A stretch of 64,000 nucleotides of DNA from Astropecten irregularis (taxonomy: Eukaryota > Echinodermata > Asteroidea > Paxillosida > Astropectinidae). Each line of letters opens with the position of its first letter. Within the stretch, counting starts at the first letter, position 1. The notes beneath the pieces were generated by a model. That model was given only the letters and a program-made list of their open reading frames with translations. It had not been told where the DNA came from and ran no database searches. The stretch is taken from positions 25,719,764 to 25,783,763 of the forward strand of contig OZ020248.1 in assembly GCA_963971285.1 (NCBI GenBank). The letters run 5' to 3'. The position numbers and the translations under genes are program-made. Positions 39,201-51,400 of the stretch are shown piece after piece.

Positions 39201-40351
39201 ATGGTTTGGCTGAAAGGGGCGTACGCCCCACGCCCCCTGGATTCACCCCTGGACATGGCCTAAAATAATTTCAAATCCATTTCTAACCCAACAATTTGAA
39301 GGGACAAAGTCACAGTCATTAATCCAAAACTGTTGTTTTTTCACATTAAAAAAGAATTATGTGGTTTTGTTTTCATCTTTTGTGACATTTTTGGTCGTTT
39401 GCTTTTTCATTTCCTCCTTGTTTTTTTTTTAACGAAACTGAAAACTGAAAGTTTGTAATCTCAAATTCAAGTTGATTTGGGAAAAAAAGTGTTGCTTTCA
39501 TAAAACGGTCGTCGGTCACTATTACTTGACATGAAATGGTACCCAGACGTCTCCCCACAGGAAACGAACTTTCAAGGTTAAAGAGTCAGTCGACCCAGAC
39601 AATTCGCACACGAGCCCTCTGAAATTACTAGAAAAGGCGTTGGTTTTCCCCGTCGTTTAACAGGTAAGAAGACAAAGAAAACACACATTTATTGTTTTAG
39701 AAAATGCAGTTAGTTGGTCATGATGGTATAATCTCTGCTTCTGTTTTTGGTTTGGGGAATGTGGTAGTTAGATTTAGCGAGAAATGAGGGTTACTTTGAT
39801 CATTGGCCTTGTCATAATTATTTCCGTACTACTATAGGCTTACTGCCTCCCTAGGCCAAAATGTTGCATTGTTTATTTGTTCAGTTAAAAAGTATTTGAA
39901 TGACTGCCTATTGAAATTGTATGGGACATCTTTGTATTTTAGCATTGAGGTAGAAAAACATGAAGATTTTCTCGCCAATTATTGTAAGGCCTAATTATTG
40001 ATTGTGTGGGGATTGTACAGTTTGGGACCTCTCTCACTGACGTCCGTCATGTCTGTGCATGTTTTTACACGTATGTGTGTACACAAGCCTAGGCGGATCG
40101 ACTGTGAATATGTTCCGTTTTGCATGTTGTGCATGAAATGAAAACATAGACGGGTCTTGAAAAACCTGCATACCAGTACCACAATTTACTAGTGTGGTAA
40201 GTTTGGTATATCTTTGATTGAGTACACCACAGTGTATTTTTCTTGATAATTACAATATGTGATTTAAGCTAACATTTATAACCTTGAATAATGAACAACA
40301 AAAAATTGACTTGAGCAGGATTAGAACTAGTGACCATGATTAGGGATACCA
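39201..40351 (+). other. Intergenic, no gene seen
   Basis: A good donor site CAG|GTAAGAAG at 39663/39664 follows 100 bases without ATG-initiated frames. It could end a non-coding first exon of RhoGDI-2, but nothing in the sequence proves it. Confidence 0.35.
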
Positions 40352-40432
40352 CCAACATATAGCTCAGTTGGTACTCACTAAGCGCCGGAACGGTATTTCG
40401 AAGGTTGCTGGTTCGAATCCCAATCTAGTAAA
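40352..40432 (+). repeat. tRNA-derived SINE head
   Basis: AACATATAGCTCAGTTGGTA (A box) and GGTTGCTGGTTCGAATCCC (B box) as in the copy at 15118, with a different tail (AATCTAGTAAATTGTTCATG). Confidence 0.7.
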
Positions 40433-40474
40433 TTGTTCATGTTTTTTCCTGGTAAGTATCCTGAATACCACAAT

Positions 40475-40585
40475 ACACCACTGTGGTTTGTGTGGTAATA
40501 CGTGGTTTATGATTTAGTTCCCCTGTGGAGACTGTAGTAATGTGTGGTAAGCAGCTTGTCTTATCTTGTGTGCAGAGGGTTAGGG
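40475..40585 (+). repeat. Dispersed repeat, 'GTGTGGTAA...AAGCAGCT' family
   Basis: GTGTGGTAATACGTGGTTTA, CCCCTGTGGAGAC and TGTGTGGTAAGCAGCTTGTC match 853-975 and 51290-51412. Confidence 0.7.
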
Positions 40586-40884
40586 TTAATCTTTGAAAAT
40601 CTAATTTGGATCTACTTGCTTTTAAATGATATGACAACGTTGAACTCGAATTCAGCTTCGCTTTCCCTCTAAACCAGACGTCTTTGTTGAATCAACATGC
40701 CATGGACTTTTGACACCAAGATCCAAAAATAATATTGACACTGCTCAGACAATTCATTTTTAATCATGCGTATACTATCGCTGTGCACAGCTTTGTTTCC
40801 TTGTGACAAGACATTTGATTAAAAAAAAGGAAAATATTCATCACTTTTATCAGTGAAATTGCATAATCCCAGAATGATCACTGT

Positions 40885-41250
40885 CCGCCATTACTGCAGT
40901 GTCCCCGCCTGCCTTTTATCCGGCAACACAAGTATTTACGTCCTCCAGTCCGCCACTCTCTTTATAGGGTGTACGTCACATGATTAGGGACGTACACCCT
41001 GCAGTATCAGGCCTGGAATTAAGCTCTGAAAGGGGCAAGATCGCTTTTCCATTGCAAGGGGCACTTGGAAAATCATAATGTCTATGGAAATATTTGAAGG
41101 GGCACCAAGGCCAAGAACCAGGGCAACGAAGGTCATGGCCTCAGTGGCCTCCGTTTAATTCCGTGCAGTAGGCCCCTATAGGGTGCGGCAGACGTAAATT
41201 CTTTTGTTGCCGGACAAAAGGCGGGCGGGGACACTGCAGTAATGGCAGGT
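40885..41250. repeat. GTACGTCCC-hairpin MITE, split by a nested repeat
   Basis: Ends CCATTACTGCAGTGTCCCCG and CGGGGACACTGCAGTAATGG; the hairpin GGGTGTACGTC/GACGTACACCC is at about 40969-41002. A 160-bp unrelated repeat (41006-41165, GGAATTAAGCTCTG ... GTTTAATTCCGTGC) sits between the centre and the right arm, so it was inserted later. Confidence 0.8.
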
Positions 41251-41774
41251 GTTCCCTACCTCCATGGTCGCGTTGTCGGATCGGTGTATTTAGCATGATA
41301 AGCTAAGAGAATAACACACTCACATGAATTGTTAGTTTTGATATCCATTTTGATGTCAGCAAGCTTAGGGTTTTGGAAAGTTGGCAGGGTTTTGAGTTTT
41401 AAGGGAAATTGTGGAGAGAGTCTGCCACATGAAGAATGACACTCAACACGCACACAGCGTTCGGAAAGTTAAACGGTTTTAAAATGTTACTTTTAAGATA
41501 TTGTGAGCGGCACTGAGAGTAGTTTTGTATGAATGGAATTAATATTTAAACTGGCTGTCATCATATTGTGCAAATTCTTAACTAATGTTTGACACATGAG
41601 GGCGCTTTTCAAATACCTGGGGAAAAAAACCTTGTTGTCCCCTGTCTGATGAATGATGAAAAACATCATAAAATGCAGATTGTGATATTTATTGGGACAA
41701 TTTTATTTTATACTGAAGCACAATCTGTGAAACATATGTCCGAATGAAATGCCTTTTTTGAGTCAGTTGGAATA

Positions 41775-42375
41775 TGACCAAGGGCACTATGGCATTGATT
41801 GGTCTGGGCAACAAAGCAATGATCAGGGACACCAAGGCAATGACCAGGGGCACCAAGGCAATGACCAGGGGCACCAAGGCAATAATCAGGGACACCAAGG
41901 AAATGACAAGGGGCACCAATGCAAAGACTAGGGGCACCAAGGCAATGATCAGGGACACCAAGGCAATGATCAGGGGCACCAAGGCAATGACCAAGGGCAC
42001 CAAGGCAATGACCAGGGGCACCAAGGCAATGACCAGGGGCACCAATGCAATGACTAGGGGCACCAAGGCAATGACCAGGGACACCAAGGCAATGATCAGG
42101 GGCACCAAGGCAATGACCAAGGGCACCAAGGCAATGACCAGGGGCACCAAGGCAATGACCAGGGGCACCAATGCAATGACTAGGGGCACCAAGGCAATGA
42201 CCAGAGGCAACAAGGCAATGACCAGGGGCACCAAGGCAATTGACACAGGGCATCAAGGCAATGACCAGTTGCATTAGGGCAATGACCAGGGGCACCAAGG
42301 CAATGACCAGGAGCACCAAGGCAATGACCAGGGACATCAAGACAATGACCAGGGGCAACAAGGCAGGGTACCAAC
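41775..42375 (+). repeat. 21-bp minisatellite, about 28 units
   Basis: Unit GGGGCACCAAGGCAATGACCA with variants (GATCA, GACTA, CACCAATGC). Variants recur with a 126-bp (6-unit) higher-order period, e.g. CACCAATGCAATGACTAGGGG near 42038 and 42164. Because 21 is a multiple of 3, several frames on both strands stay open (e.g. 41689-42246 reading LVIALVP repeats); these are not genes. Confidence 0.95.
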
Positions 42376-43002
42376 CACCAAGGCAATCCAAAATGGGAAC
42401 TTAAACTATGCTTTTAAAAAGTACTAAATTACTAAACGTCTTCTTGAAGTCAAAGTCAGACCTTCTTTGTTTTCCCCTAAAAAATAAAAACATTATATTT
42501 ATACCCTTGTCACACTCATCTTGTTTCCAGTGAGTAATGAAATTCATTTACATTTGAAATGACATGCACAGTGCATTGTACATGAAAGATGATACAGTAC
42601 CTACTGTATCTCGTGTGTGGTTTGGCATGCAATCCCCTACAAGCATCCCAAGTCACTAGTGTGATGATAGATGACTCATACAGGCCTGTGTCACTTCTAT
42701 CAAGACTCCGCCTTGGAATAATTATCAGACTTTTTTGGCCGTTCACTCACAAAGTTGAAGTGTTAACTTCTCACACAGTCCTTTACTCCTCAGTATAATA
42801 ACGCACAGTCCATCATTTTTGTAATAATAAACGGAATGGAATTTTGTCTTGGACTTGAAATTATGGGAAGGCATTCCTTTTCATTATTTATAATGCGGCC
42901 TTCTGTTAGCTGACAGGGAGTGACATATGCGCTGTTTACACTGTTTATATCAGGTCCCTGCTAAAGTGTAAAACATCGTGCTGCTGGTCAGCCAAGGACC
43001 AG
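42376..43002 (+). other. Intergenic, nothing recognised
   Basis: No coding features, repeats or structures were identified. Confidence 0.4.
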
Positions 43003-43215
43003 GGGCCAATTTCTTGGAGCTGTTAATTAAGCATAAAAAAATTGCTTAGCAAAAAAATGTCTTGCTCAAACAATCCATGGAGCTAGGAAGAGACAAACCA
43101 TTGTCATTAAAAATTCCATTTGATATTCACGGTCAGCGATGAGCGAACAGCAGCCTAAGAACAATCACAATTGATTTGTATTGTGACATCACACTTTGGT
43201 TTTATATCAATTAAA
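43003..43215 (+). repeat. MITE, GGGCCAATTTCATGG family, left-end copy
   Basis: GGGGCCAATTTCTTGGAGCTG, then CTTAGCA and AACAGCAGCCTAAGAACAATC. The right terminus is missing. Confidence 0.65.
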
Positions 43216-43341
43216 ATTGATTCACGAGTTGAGATTAGTCTTAGTGCTTCGTGAAATTCACTGCAGAGTGCAGACATGTTAGCTGTTCGGCCATGGTGGC
43301 TACATGTATGTCATGGCTCTGTGTACTCGAGGCTGAATCCT

Positions 43342-43560
43342 GGGGCCAATTAAGCTGTTAGCACAAAAAATTGCTTAGCCCAACATGTGCTCGATAAAAC
43401 AAACCACCATTAAAAATTCCATGGTGAGCGAACAACTGCCAAAGAACAATCACAAGCGATACACAACACATGAAAATTTGGTTGTTAATCCTGTTATTAT
43501 TAAGACAGGAATTTCATGGTTAGCAAATTTTTGTGCTAAGCAGGGCCGTGAAATTGGGCC
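43342..43560 (+). repeat. MITE, GGGCCAATTTCATGG family
   Basis: GGGGCCAATTAAGCTGTTAG on the left and GCAGGGCCGTGAAATTGGGCC on the right; the interior matches 3819-4060 (AAATTTGGTTGTTAATCCTG). Confidence 0.75.
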
Positions 43561-44302
43561 CTGTTCTTATCAGATCCCAAGGTTGAGATTCAAAAGGTCA
43601 AAGTTCAAATCTTATATCCATGCCGTTAACTTCTGTAGGTAAAAACCCTGTCAAGTTTGTGTTTTGTTTCTTTCTATTTTGTGAGAATAAATATGGTGTG
43701 TATATTTTGGATGGGTCCCATGTTCAGCATGCTGTAGGCCTATATTTGCCTATGCAGGAAATACATCTGGCACCTTATGTGAAAGCCATTTTGCATTACG
43801 AACAGGAAGCTATCGGGGCTGTAGGTCATCTACAACCCACCCTCAGTTACTTTTACTATAGCGCGCGAGTCCCACTACATCCTGTTGAGATTCTCTGGAC
43901 TGTGTTGTGTTTTTTCTTCAACTTCTTTCCCGCGTCATGACTTGCTTTGTTCAAAGGAAACAAACTTCAGTGTGGGAATAAAATTGCCGTGTACGTTTTG
44001 CAAATTTGTGGAGGATCTTTGCAGCTAGTTAGACTTGTGAATTGGGCTTCAGCGTTGTGTGCTGCTGTTGTTCGTGGCTATAGTGTGTGACCATTAGGAT
44101 TGGTTTCATGTAAGTTGAAACTATAAAAATTGTCGTGGTTGTCCGTGAGGGTTCGTCCTTGGTGCAATGATAGATAACGTCAGATGTCTGTTACTAGTGA
44201 TGGACGGTTAATTTTCATTGCAACAGCTGCAAGTTGATGTCTGCACAAAATATAAGATTTTATTTTCTTTTCAGTTTTACATTAAATTTGGAAGGTGAAC
44301 CT
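43561..44302 (+). other. Intergenic, no gene identified
   Basis: An open frame of 106 codons (43620-43940, + strand) has no family resemblance and no splice context; it is not annotated as a gene. Confidence 0.35.
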
Positions 44303-44456
44303 GGGGCTGATTTCACTTTACGCTTTGCGATCATCGTAAAGCCCAAATCCATCGCTAAATGGAGAATCGATCGCTGCTTTGTGTAGCAATTTTCCGTTTA
44401 GCAATGGATTTGGGCTTTACGATGTTCGCATCTGAAGCGTTAGTGAAATCGGCCCC
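44303..44456. repeat. Palindromic MITE, GGGGCTGATTTCACT termini
   Basis: Ends GGGGCTGATTTCACT and AGTGAAATCGGCCCC; inner arms CATCGTAAAGCCCAAATCCA / TGGATTTGGGCTTTACGATG pair perfectly. Total 154 bp, no coding. Confidence 0.85.
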
Positions 44457-45401
44457 TGTTTTTTTTTGTTTTATCCTTGAGAAAATTTATTAAGCTCTAA
44501 ACCATGTGTAATATATTGATAGCTTTTTGACACATGTACACGTGTATTAATCATGGTTTTTTCTTCTTTTCTCTAGCTCTTTATAATGTACATTATATTC
44601 TGACAGCCTTTTATAATTTATTGTAAAGCGCTTTTGATCATTATATAGACTAGAGTGCAATATAAATGTTGAATAATTATTGAGGAATATCTCTGAATCT
44701 GCCCATACCCAAAGAGCACAGGACCCACATCAGTACATGACACTATGGCATTTTCTAGGATAAGTTCTAGGACTTTGGACTTGTAAACTTGAGTTGTATG
44801 AAGTTTCACATCAGAGATAGATTACAAGTGCAGTATGATGATGTTGTCTGGGCCTACAGCCATGACAGCTAAGAAGGCTGACATAGGCCTACACTGTACC
44901 TCCATGTAATGTATTGTACATACTGGTACATGTATGTAGGCCTACGGTGTATGGTTGTACTGTACCATTTGTGTACTAGCTGCTACATGGAAATGAGGAA
45001 TAATCTGGCCCAGATGTAGGGTAGAGAGCCTGGGCAGAGTAACATTTCCTATCAAGGGTTTTATCTAGTTCATATCACTTATCAGGATCTCATAGACTTC
45101 CTGCATCTCAGTAACTGCAATACCAATACGTGCATACTGTACATGTACAGCATGCTTGGGCATTACGTTTGTGCATGGCTAATTACATGTATAAGGGCCT
45201 AGAATTTGTCGTTGTAAAATTTTTCTGTCATTGCATAATTTGTATACACTGTATGTGGCGTGCCATGCATTTACACTTACAGTAGTGTTGATGACTGTTT
45301 CTTGTATGGCCACTTGCAACAATTAAGTTGTAAATCAGTAAAAGATTAAATTTTACTTTCAAAATGGTCTGCAATTCTGAGAAAGTTTAGTTTGGGAATA
45401 T
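44457..45401 (+). other. Intergenic, nothing recognised
   Basis: Rich in TACATGTA and TAGGCCTA words. 44610-44680 contains AAGCGCTTTTGATCATTATAT, which resembles a SINE tail. Confidence 0.4.
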
Positions 45402-46356
45402 GAATATCAGAGCTCGACAAATCCCGGGCCCGGACGCCCGGGACAACCACGGGAGGCCGCCGGGCAACCAGAGTTTCTGGTGCAAGAGCCCGCCGGACTA
45501 CCATTTTTTCCGCAAACACGTACTAATTATAGTTACTGAACTTACCGAAAGGACGATCGCTCGAAAGAATACGTAAACATATCGCGTACAATGCATCATG
45601 CACACACCACTTGCACACCACGTGGCCGTGTGGCCCGGTCCATGCAGCAGCAGAATTGCATCCAGAACATTCCATGATGTCTATCTGCGCCGCACCATTC
45701 AAAGCATACGTTGTGCACCAGTACACAGTCGCCAATTCGCAATCAGGCCGGAAGTGCAAGCCTACATCGTACGTTCATTGGTGTATTTGGTGCATGCAGT
45801 CAAGTCGCGTTCGGTACCGGGATTTCGGCCGGCTTCAATGCAGATTGTTCGGTAAGAAATGTGACATGTCGCGCTGAGCAAGTTATGAACGATTCTGACT
45901 GAACATTCTGTAAGGTTGCCGGCACCAAATCATCGCAAGATTCCTAAAGTTACACGCACGTAGATCGAGACCAGAAACTTAATGTATACATCGCCGCAAC
46001 GATCGTTTTAGCATGTTTTACACACTCCTACATACAGCGCTATGCATCCATTGATCGTGCACATTATCAACAGGTGCGCAATAAAGCGCTATCATTCATT
46101 TTTATAAATCGGAGCTCGGGCAACCGCTAATTTTTGAAACTTTTTTTTTGTGTGGTAGGCCTAGTGCCCCATCTGACAAGAAGAAAAAATGTCATGATAA
46201 GGAATATAATCAAACTAAGAATTTGTTTGACGTATTTTTGTTTTAAATGGTTGGATGGTAGGACTACCAGTTTAAAGCATTGGGCTACCAGATTTCAAGG
46301 TGTGGTAGTCCGGTGGGCTACCAGTTATTTTATAAATTTGTCGAGCTCTGGAATAT
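45402..46356. mobile_element. 943-bp GC-richer element with CAGAGCTCGACAAAT termini
   Basis: Element 45408-46350: CAGAGCTCGACAAAT at the left and ATTTGTCGAGCTCTG at the right, 15 bp perfect, flanked by GAATAT (45402-45407 and 46351-46356). Subterminal GCCGGACTACCA / GGTAGTCCGGTGGGC adds further inverted symmetry. The interior has several overlapping frames of up to 88 codons without a recognisable transposase. CAG...CTG ends hint at a hAT-type non-autonomous element, but the 6-bp flank is shorter than the 8 bp usual for hAT. Confidence 0.75.
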
Positions 46357-46991
46357 GCTAGGCTTTAAGCGATAACACATCAAGTGGTAATAAAAAAATG
46401 GATAACAAACCATGGAAAAAAAAAAACAATTATCTTTACAGAATTATTTCTATGAAAAAATTATTGGCAATTGGACAAAAAAACTCCCTTTAGAAACTTC
46501 CCCCTGGACATGCTGGAAAAAAGTAAAACTTAAAAAAAGTTTCAGTGAACTTATCGAAAGTGTAGGCCTACATGAAAAAATTTACATTTGTTTACTGTTT
46601 TTAAAACATGCTCAAGAATCAGATGGCTAATTACATGTACATCACTCTACTCAAATATGTTGAGCTTTTTTATGTAGTTTCATGCACCGGTACGTTATTG
46701 CATAAGCCAATTTGTGAGTGCTGTTCTGGAACTTATACACGTGTACTAACGCTAGTACCAATCAAATCCTTTTAACATTTAAGAGCCACTATTTGAAACA
46801 AAATTGCACGGGATAAACAAATTTTCTACTGGTACTACAAAGCGTATAAATCATGCACTGTATGCAGACTGTGTGGCACAGCATGTTGTACAAAGAGATT
46901 TATAGGTGTATATTTCAGGACTGTGCCCTCCCCACCCACTGCTTTTACCATTGAACTAATAACATTCCACCTCAGGTGGGCACTAAAACCT
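46357..46991 (+). other. Intergenic, nothing recognised
   Basis: AT-rich. A 72-codon Lys-rich frame at 46412-46630 has no family resemblance. Confidence 0.35.
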
Positions 46992-47249
46992 GGGGCCAAT
47001 TTCATAGAACTGCTTAAGCACCAAAATTATTTGCTTATTAGCACCAAAAACCTTGGTAAATAAAATCAGTATGCCAGCAAAAAATTCCTTTTGAATGCTA
47101 CGCTCAGCAAACAATGGCAGAATTCAAGTCAAAAGCAGTTTATTAAACATCACATGAAAATTTGGTTGGTAATCCTGGTTGATCGAGGAAGAGTTTTCAT
47201 GCTTAAGCATATTTTGTGCTTTTAAATGCAGCTCTATGAAATTGGTCCC
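46992..47249 (+). repeat. MITE, GGGCCAATTTCATAG family, intact
   Basis: GGGGCCAATTTCATAGAACTG on the left and CAGCTCTATGAAATTGGTCCC on the right; interior close to 639-852 (ATGCCAGC, TTCCTTTTGA, CTCAGCAAACAATGGC). Confidence 0.8.
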
Positions 47250-47884
47250 TGTAGGCCTACTTGTAAACTAACTGGTTAAATATTTTGGCAGGGATTGCAG
47301 GTAGGCTGCGGTCGTGTGTGGTTTAAGCTGACATTGGTATAATTACAGGCAAATTAAAATGTTAATTGAAATTGCAAACCCAGCCTAGGTTGTCTGCAAA
47401 TTACCTTTTTTTTTTACTAATATAAGGGTAGGAATTGAACACATACTGTTCATACAAGTGTACGTGCACCTTTTTAGTATTAATTTCAGTACATTGTTAG
47501 CACTCTTTTTGCAGAAATTACTCATAAATTGGGAGATTAGTAAATTTGCCAGGAAAATAGCTTGTTGATTCGAGAAACAAATTATCAGATAAATGGAGGG
47601 TTAACAAGAATCAAGATACATGTAATTGCTTGACACGAAAGAGAAATATCAGTTTACTTATTTAAATACATTACATGGGAAGTTTACCAGAGAAAAGGAC
47701 AGTTTATAACCATTTAAAAAACCTCTGAAAAAGATCCTGTTGGGATTGAAACATCAGACCCTCCTAACTCTGACTAGAGTCTCTAAGAATGATATATTTT
47801 AGCAGTTTGCAGTTAGTTTATTACTTGTTTCTTAGCAAAAGAAGTAAGTGTATACTTTTTACTTAGTCAATACTCCTGAGTCAA
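47250..47884 (+). other. Intergenic, mostly unassigned
   Basis: 47730-47850 matches the 'GGATTGAAACAT...CCCTC...AGCAGTTTGCAG' repeat at 6595-6725. Nothing else is recognised. Confidence 0.4.
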
Positions 47885-48196
47885 GATATTGTGACTTTAC
47901 CAGAAGATGGTGTCATGGTAGAAACATACCGTTAAAATGTTTCCGTCTGAAATGGTGTATTTATCCAGAAATTAGTAAAACAACGACCGGAAATCTTTTT
48001 GATCTTTTAAAAGATCAAAAATAAAAGAGAACAGATTTAAGAAATACTGTGGCCGTTTTTCACAATTTTCTCAAAAAGTGGGCACCGTATGGGACTGAAC
48101 TTTTCAAAGACGACTGTTAATGTATCTGTCTTGATTTTTTTCCCATGAATCTGTATTTCTTTGATAAAAACCAAAGTATGATATTACCTTTAAACC
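47885..48196 (+). repeat. TTAA MITE, left-truncated
   Basis: Starts at the GAAGATGGTGTCATGGTAGA module; interior GATCTTTTAAAAGATC; right end ACCAAAGTATGATATTACCT then TTAA. Just upstream of the first coding exon of RhoGDI-2. Confidence 0.75.
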
Positions 48197-48461
48197 AGAG
48201 AACAAACCAATATGCCAGAGCAGAGAGGTAACCAGTGTATAAATAACATGTTTGATGATTTTGATCCTACTGGAATCTTTCCCAATCTTGAGGAAAGTTT
48301 CTCAGCCTGGTATGCTCAGGATGGACAAATCATTGCCCTACTTAACCTTCTGTGTATTTTTAGTCACTTGTGTTGGTAAACAACTTGTAGCAATGTGAAT
48401 GAGTATTTCTCACAAATATACTCATCTTTTTACATAATTGAAATTGCAGAACCCTTGAAAC

Positions 48462-51400
48462 ATGGCTGAAACTGAAGAGAAAGCCGCGCCCTCTTGTCAC
48501 CACGGTGAAGACGCACCCGATGGCCTCGCCTACAAGGCCCCCGCCCCCAAAACCCTGAAAGAAATTCAAGAGATGGACAAGGACGACGAGAGTCTGGCCA
48601 AATACAAGAAGTCACTACTCGGAGAGGATGCAGAAGCAGGAGGTTAGTTCAATGTGGAGTCTGGGTACCAGACTTGGCATAAGGCTCCATTTTTTAGAAG
48701 TCTTGACGCACTGGAAATTTAACCCCTTCAGCCCGGGATTTTCTCTTGCTTTGTCTTTCCGGCCTCATTATCAGCCAGCGGTCAAATAGAGGTCATCTCG
48801 CCGCGTCATGTGTGCAGGGAGCTTGGTGTAAACAATGAAGGCACACAATGGTTGAATACCACAGGACAATAGCCCAAATTCCAGATGGTCATAATCGGTG
48901 TAACAGCAGCTGTGTTTGGGGCTCACAGATTACCGTCTTCTTGAAAATGCTGATCTATTCAAATGCAAATCAATGTGGTAAATGTACTGCAATGAGTAAA
49001 TGTTTTTGGACAATAAAGGGTTATTGAACCTCTTGTTCCAAACAGTACCCCCTTTCAATGTATTTCAATGGAAATAGCAAATCAATATGCCTAATTCATG
49101 GTGTATCCATCCTGCATTCGAAGCAGTGCAATCAAACCGAGGCTTGGATTCAAAATAGTCTGGTACCCATTTTCTTTTTAGAATTGGTGTTATCTTTTCT
49201 AACGGGTACACAAGGAAAGTGACAAAATGGATGTGCCATGAATAATTAAAGGCTATTATGAATGTTGTCACGCCATGAGGCGAACTGCTAAAGATGCTTC
49301 CTGTCCGGACGGGGGTTAAAACTCTGGGAAAGTTGAATGATTTGTCCTCCGCCTTTTTCACAGAAACTGGAGAAGGACCAAAGGTTACCTTGAAAGAATT
49401 GGCTCTAGTGGTTGAAGACCATGATGCTATTGTCTTGGATTTAACAGGTACGGTACACATTTCAAATGTCATGTTATTATAATTTCTTTCAAAATTTGTT
49501 TGATTTTCCAAAATTTAACTTTCAAGCTTAAAGGTATAATACATGATTGGTAAAGGTCACAGAACAGCACTCGCTTTGTCTAATCCAACATGTACATGAA
49601 ATGATAAACCTGTGAAAATTTGAGCTCAATCAAACATCCGAGTCACGAGAAAATAGCAAAAAAAAAATTCTTATAAAACATAAAGAATGGATTTGATCTT
49701 ACACATACACAAGATCAATACTGTTTTGGGTCATTGTTTGACTGATTTCTGGATAAATTCACCATTTCAGGCGGAGACATTTTAACGGTATGTTTCTACC
49801 AGCACCATCTTCATACCCTGAAAGTTATACATAAGTCTGTGAACATTTCTGTTTGGGAAGGTTACCAACCCTGTACTGTACCTTTAGTATTCTTGCTTAG
49901 ACTATGACTATGTTTTCCCAGTGGACATTCATTTATTTGTGAAATCAGTTTTTTGCGGGTTAATTTTTCAGTGTCTCATTTAACTACATTTGTAATGAAC
50001 GAGATGCATTTATTGTCTGAGCAGTTTTAGCAAAAGTAGAGTATTGGGCAAATGTTCGGAGTTACGTAATATTATTTCAATTTGTTCACAATGGAATATT
50101 TTTTCAGGTGATCTGGCCAAGCTGAAGGAGAAAATCTACGTGATAAAAGAAGGAGTGGTCTACAAGGCTAGGCTTACATTTTTGGTACGTATACCTTCAT
50201 ATTATGTTACAGTGTTTGGGCTCTACAGTCCTGTGTTCTTCAAAATACCACACTGTGCAGTATCCCTATGGCACATTCTTTGGACTTCGACCAAGTTGGG
50301 CTATCAAGCCCCATTGTAAAGTTACAGTGCCTGGCCGGGCTCTACAGTCATGTGTCCTTCAAAATACTACACGGTGCAGTATCCCTATGGTATATTCTTT
50401 GGACTTGGACCAAGTTGGACCATCAAGCTCCATATAAAGTTACAGTGCCTGGGTTCTACAGTCCTGTGTCCTTCAAAATACCACACTGTGCAGTATCCCT
50501 ATGGCACATTCTTTGGACTTGGACCAAGTTGGGCCATCAAGCCCCATATAAAGTTACAGTGTCCAGGCTCTACAGTCCTGTGTCCTTCAAAATACCACAC
50601 TGTGCAGTATCCCTATGGCACATTCTTTTGACTTGGACCAAGTTGGGCCATCAAGCCCTATATAAAGTTACAGTGCCTGGGCTCTACAGTCCTTTGTCAT
50701 TCAAAATACCACACTGTGCAGTATCCCTATGGCACATTCTTTGGACTTGGACCAAGTTGGGCCATCAAGCCTCATATAAAGTTACAGTGCCTGGGCTCTA
50801 CAGTCCTTTGTCCTTCAAAATGCCACACTGTGCAGTATCCCTATGGCACATTCTTTGGACTTGGACCAAGTTGGGCCATCAAGCCCCCATATAAAGTTAC
50901 AGTGCCTGGGCTCTACAGTCCTGTATCCTTCAAAATACCACACTGTGCAGTATCCCTGTGGTACATTCTTTGGACTTGTACCAAGTTGGGCCATCAAGCC
51001 CTATATAAAGTTACAGTGCCTGGGCTCTACAGTCCTTTGCCACATCCATTGGGCTTTGGGTGAATTAGGCCATCAAGCTTAAGGATAAACCAGGGTGCCT
51101 AAGCCTTCTGCTCTAAGCCAATCAAAATCCAGTACCACCATGACTGCGTTTTGTGAATATTTGTTGGAAAGAATCAAAACAAACTTTGTGTTGTGCCCAA
51201 AGTATTTTGAAACCCCTATTAAACCCACCTCCATATCACAGTTTACCACACATGGTTTTCCCTGTGGTATTGAAGTGTGGTATCCCAAATACCTCAATAC
51301 ACAACAGTGTGGGTTTGTGTGGTTATGTGTGGTTTATGATCCAGTTCCCCTGTGGAGATTGTGGTAGTGTGTGGTATTAAGCAGCTCTTGTCTTGTGTGG

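Noticed and set aside
39560-39663. Non-coding first exon of RhoGDI-2
   Set aside because: There is a good donor (CAG|GTAAGA), but no promoter element, homology or transcript evidence links it to the acceptor at 48449.
41775-42375. CRISPR-like array
   Set aside because: The repeats are directly adjacent 21-bp units without unique spacers, in a eukaryotic genome: a minisatellite.
41689-42391. Long overlapping open frames (up to 227 codons) on both strands
   Set aside because: They are produced by the 21-bp minisatellite, whose unit is a multiple of three and lacks stops. The LVIALVP or GAPGHCL repeats are artefacts.
43620-43940. 106-codon open frame
   Set aside because: No recognisable domain, no splice or promoter context, and this length is expected by chance in this much sequence.
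46412-46630. Lys-rich 72-codon frame
   Set aside because: AT-rich composition artefact with no family resemblance.
50268-50894. 208-codon open frame with [20 protein letters not shown] repeats
   Set aside because: It is the 114-bp satellite (38 codons per unit) inside a RhoGDI-2 intron.
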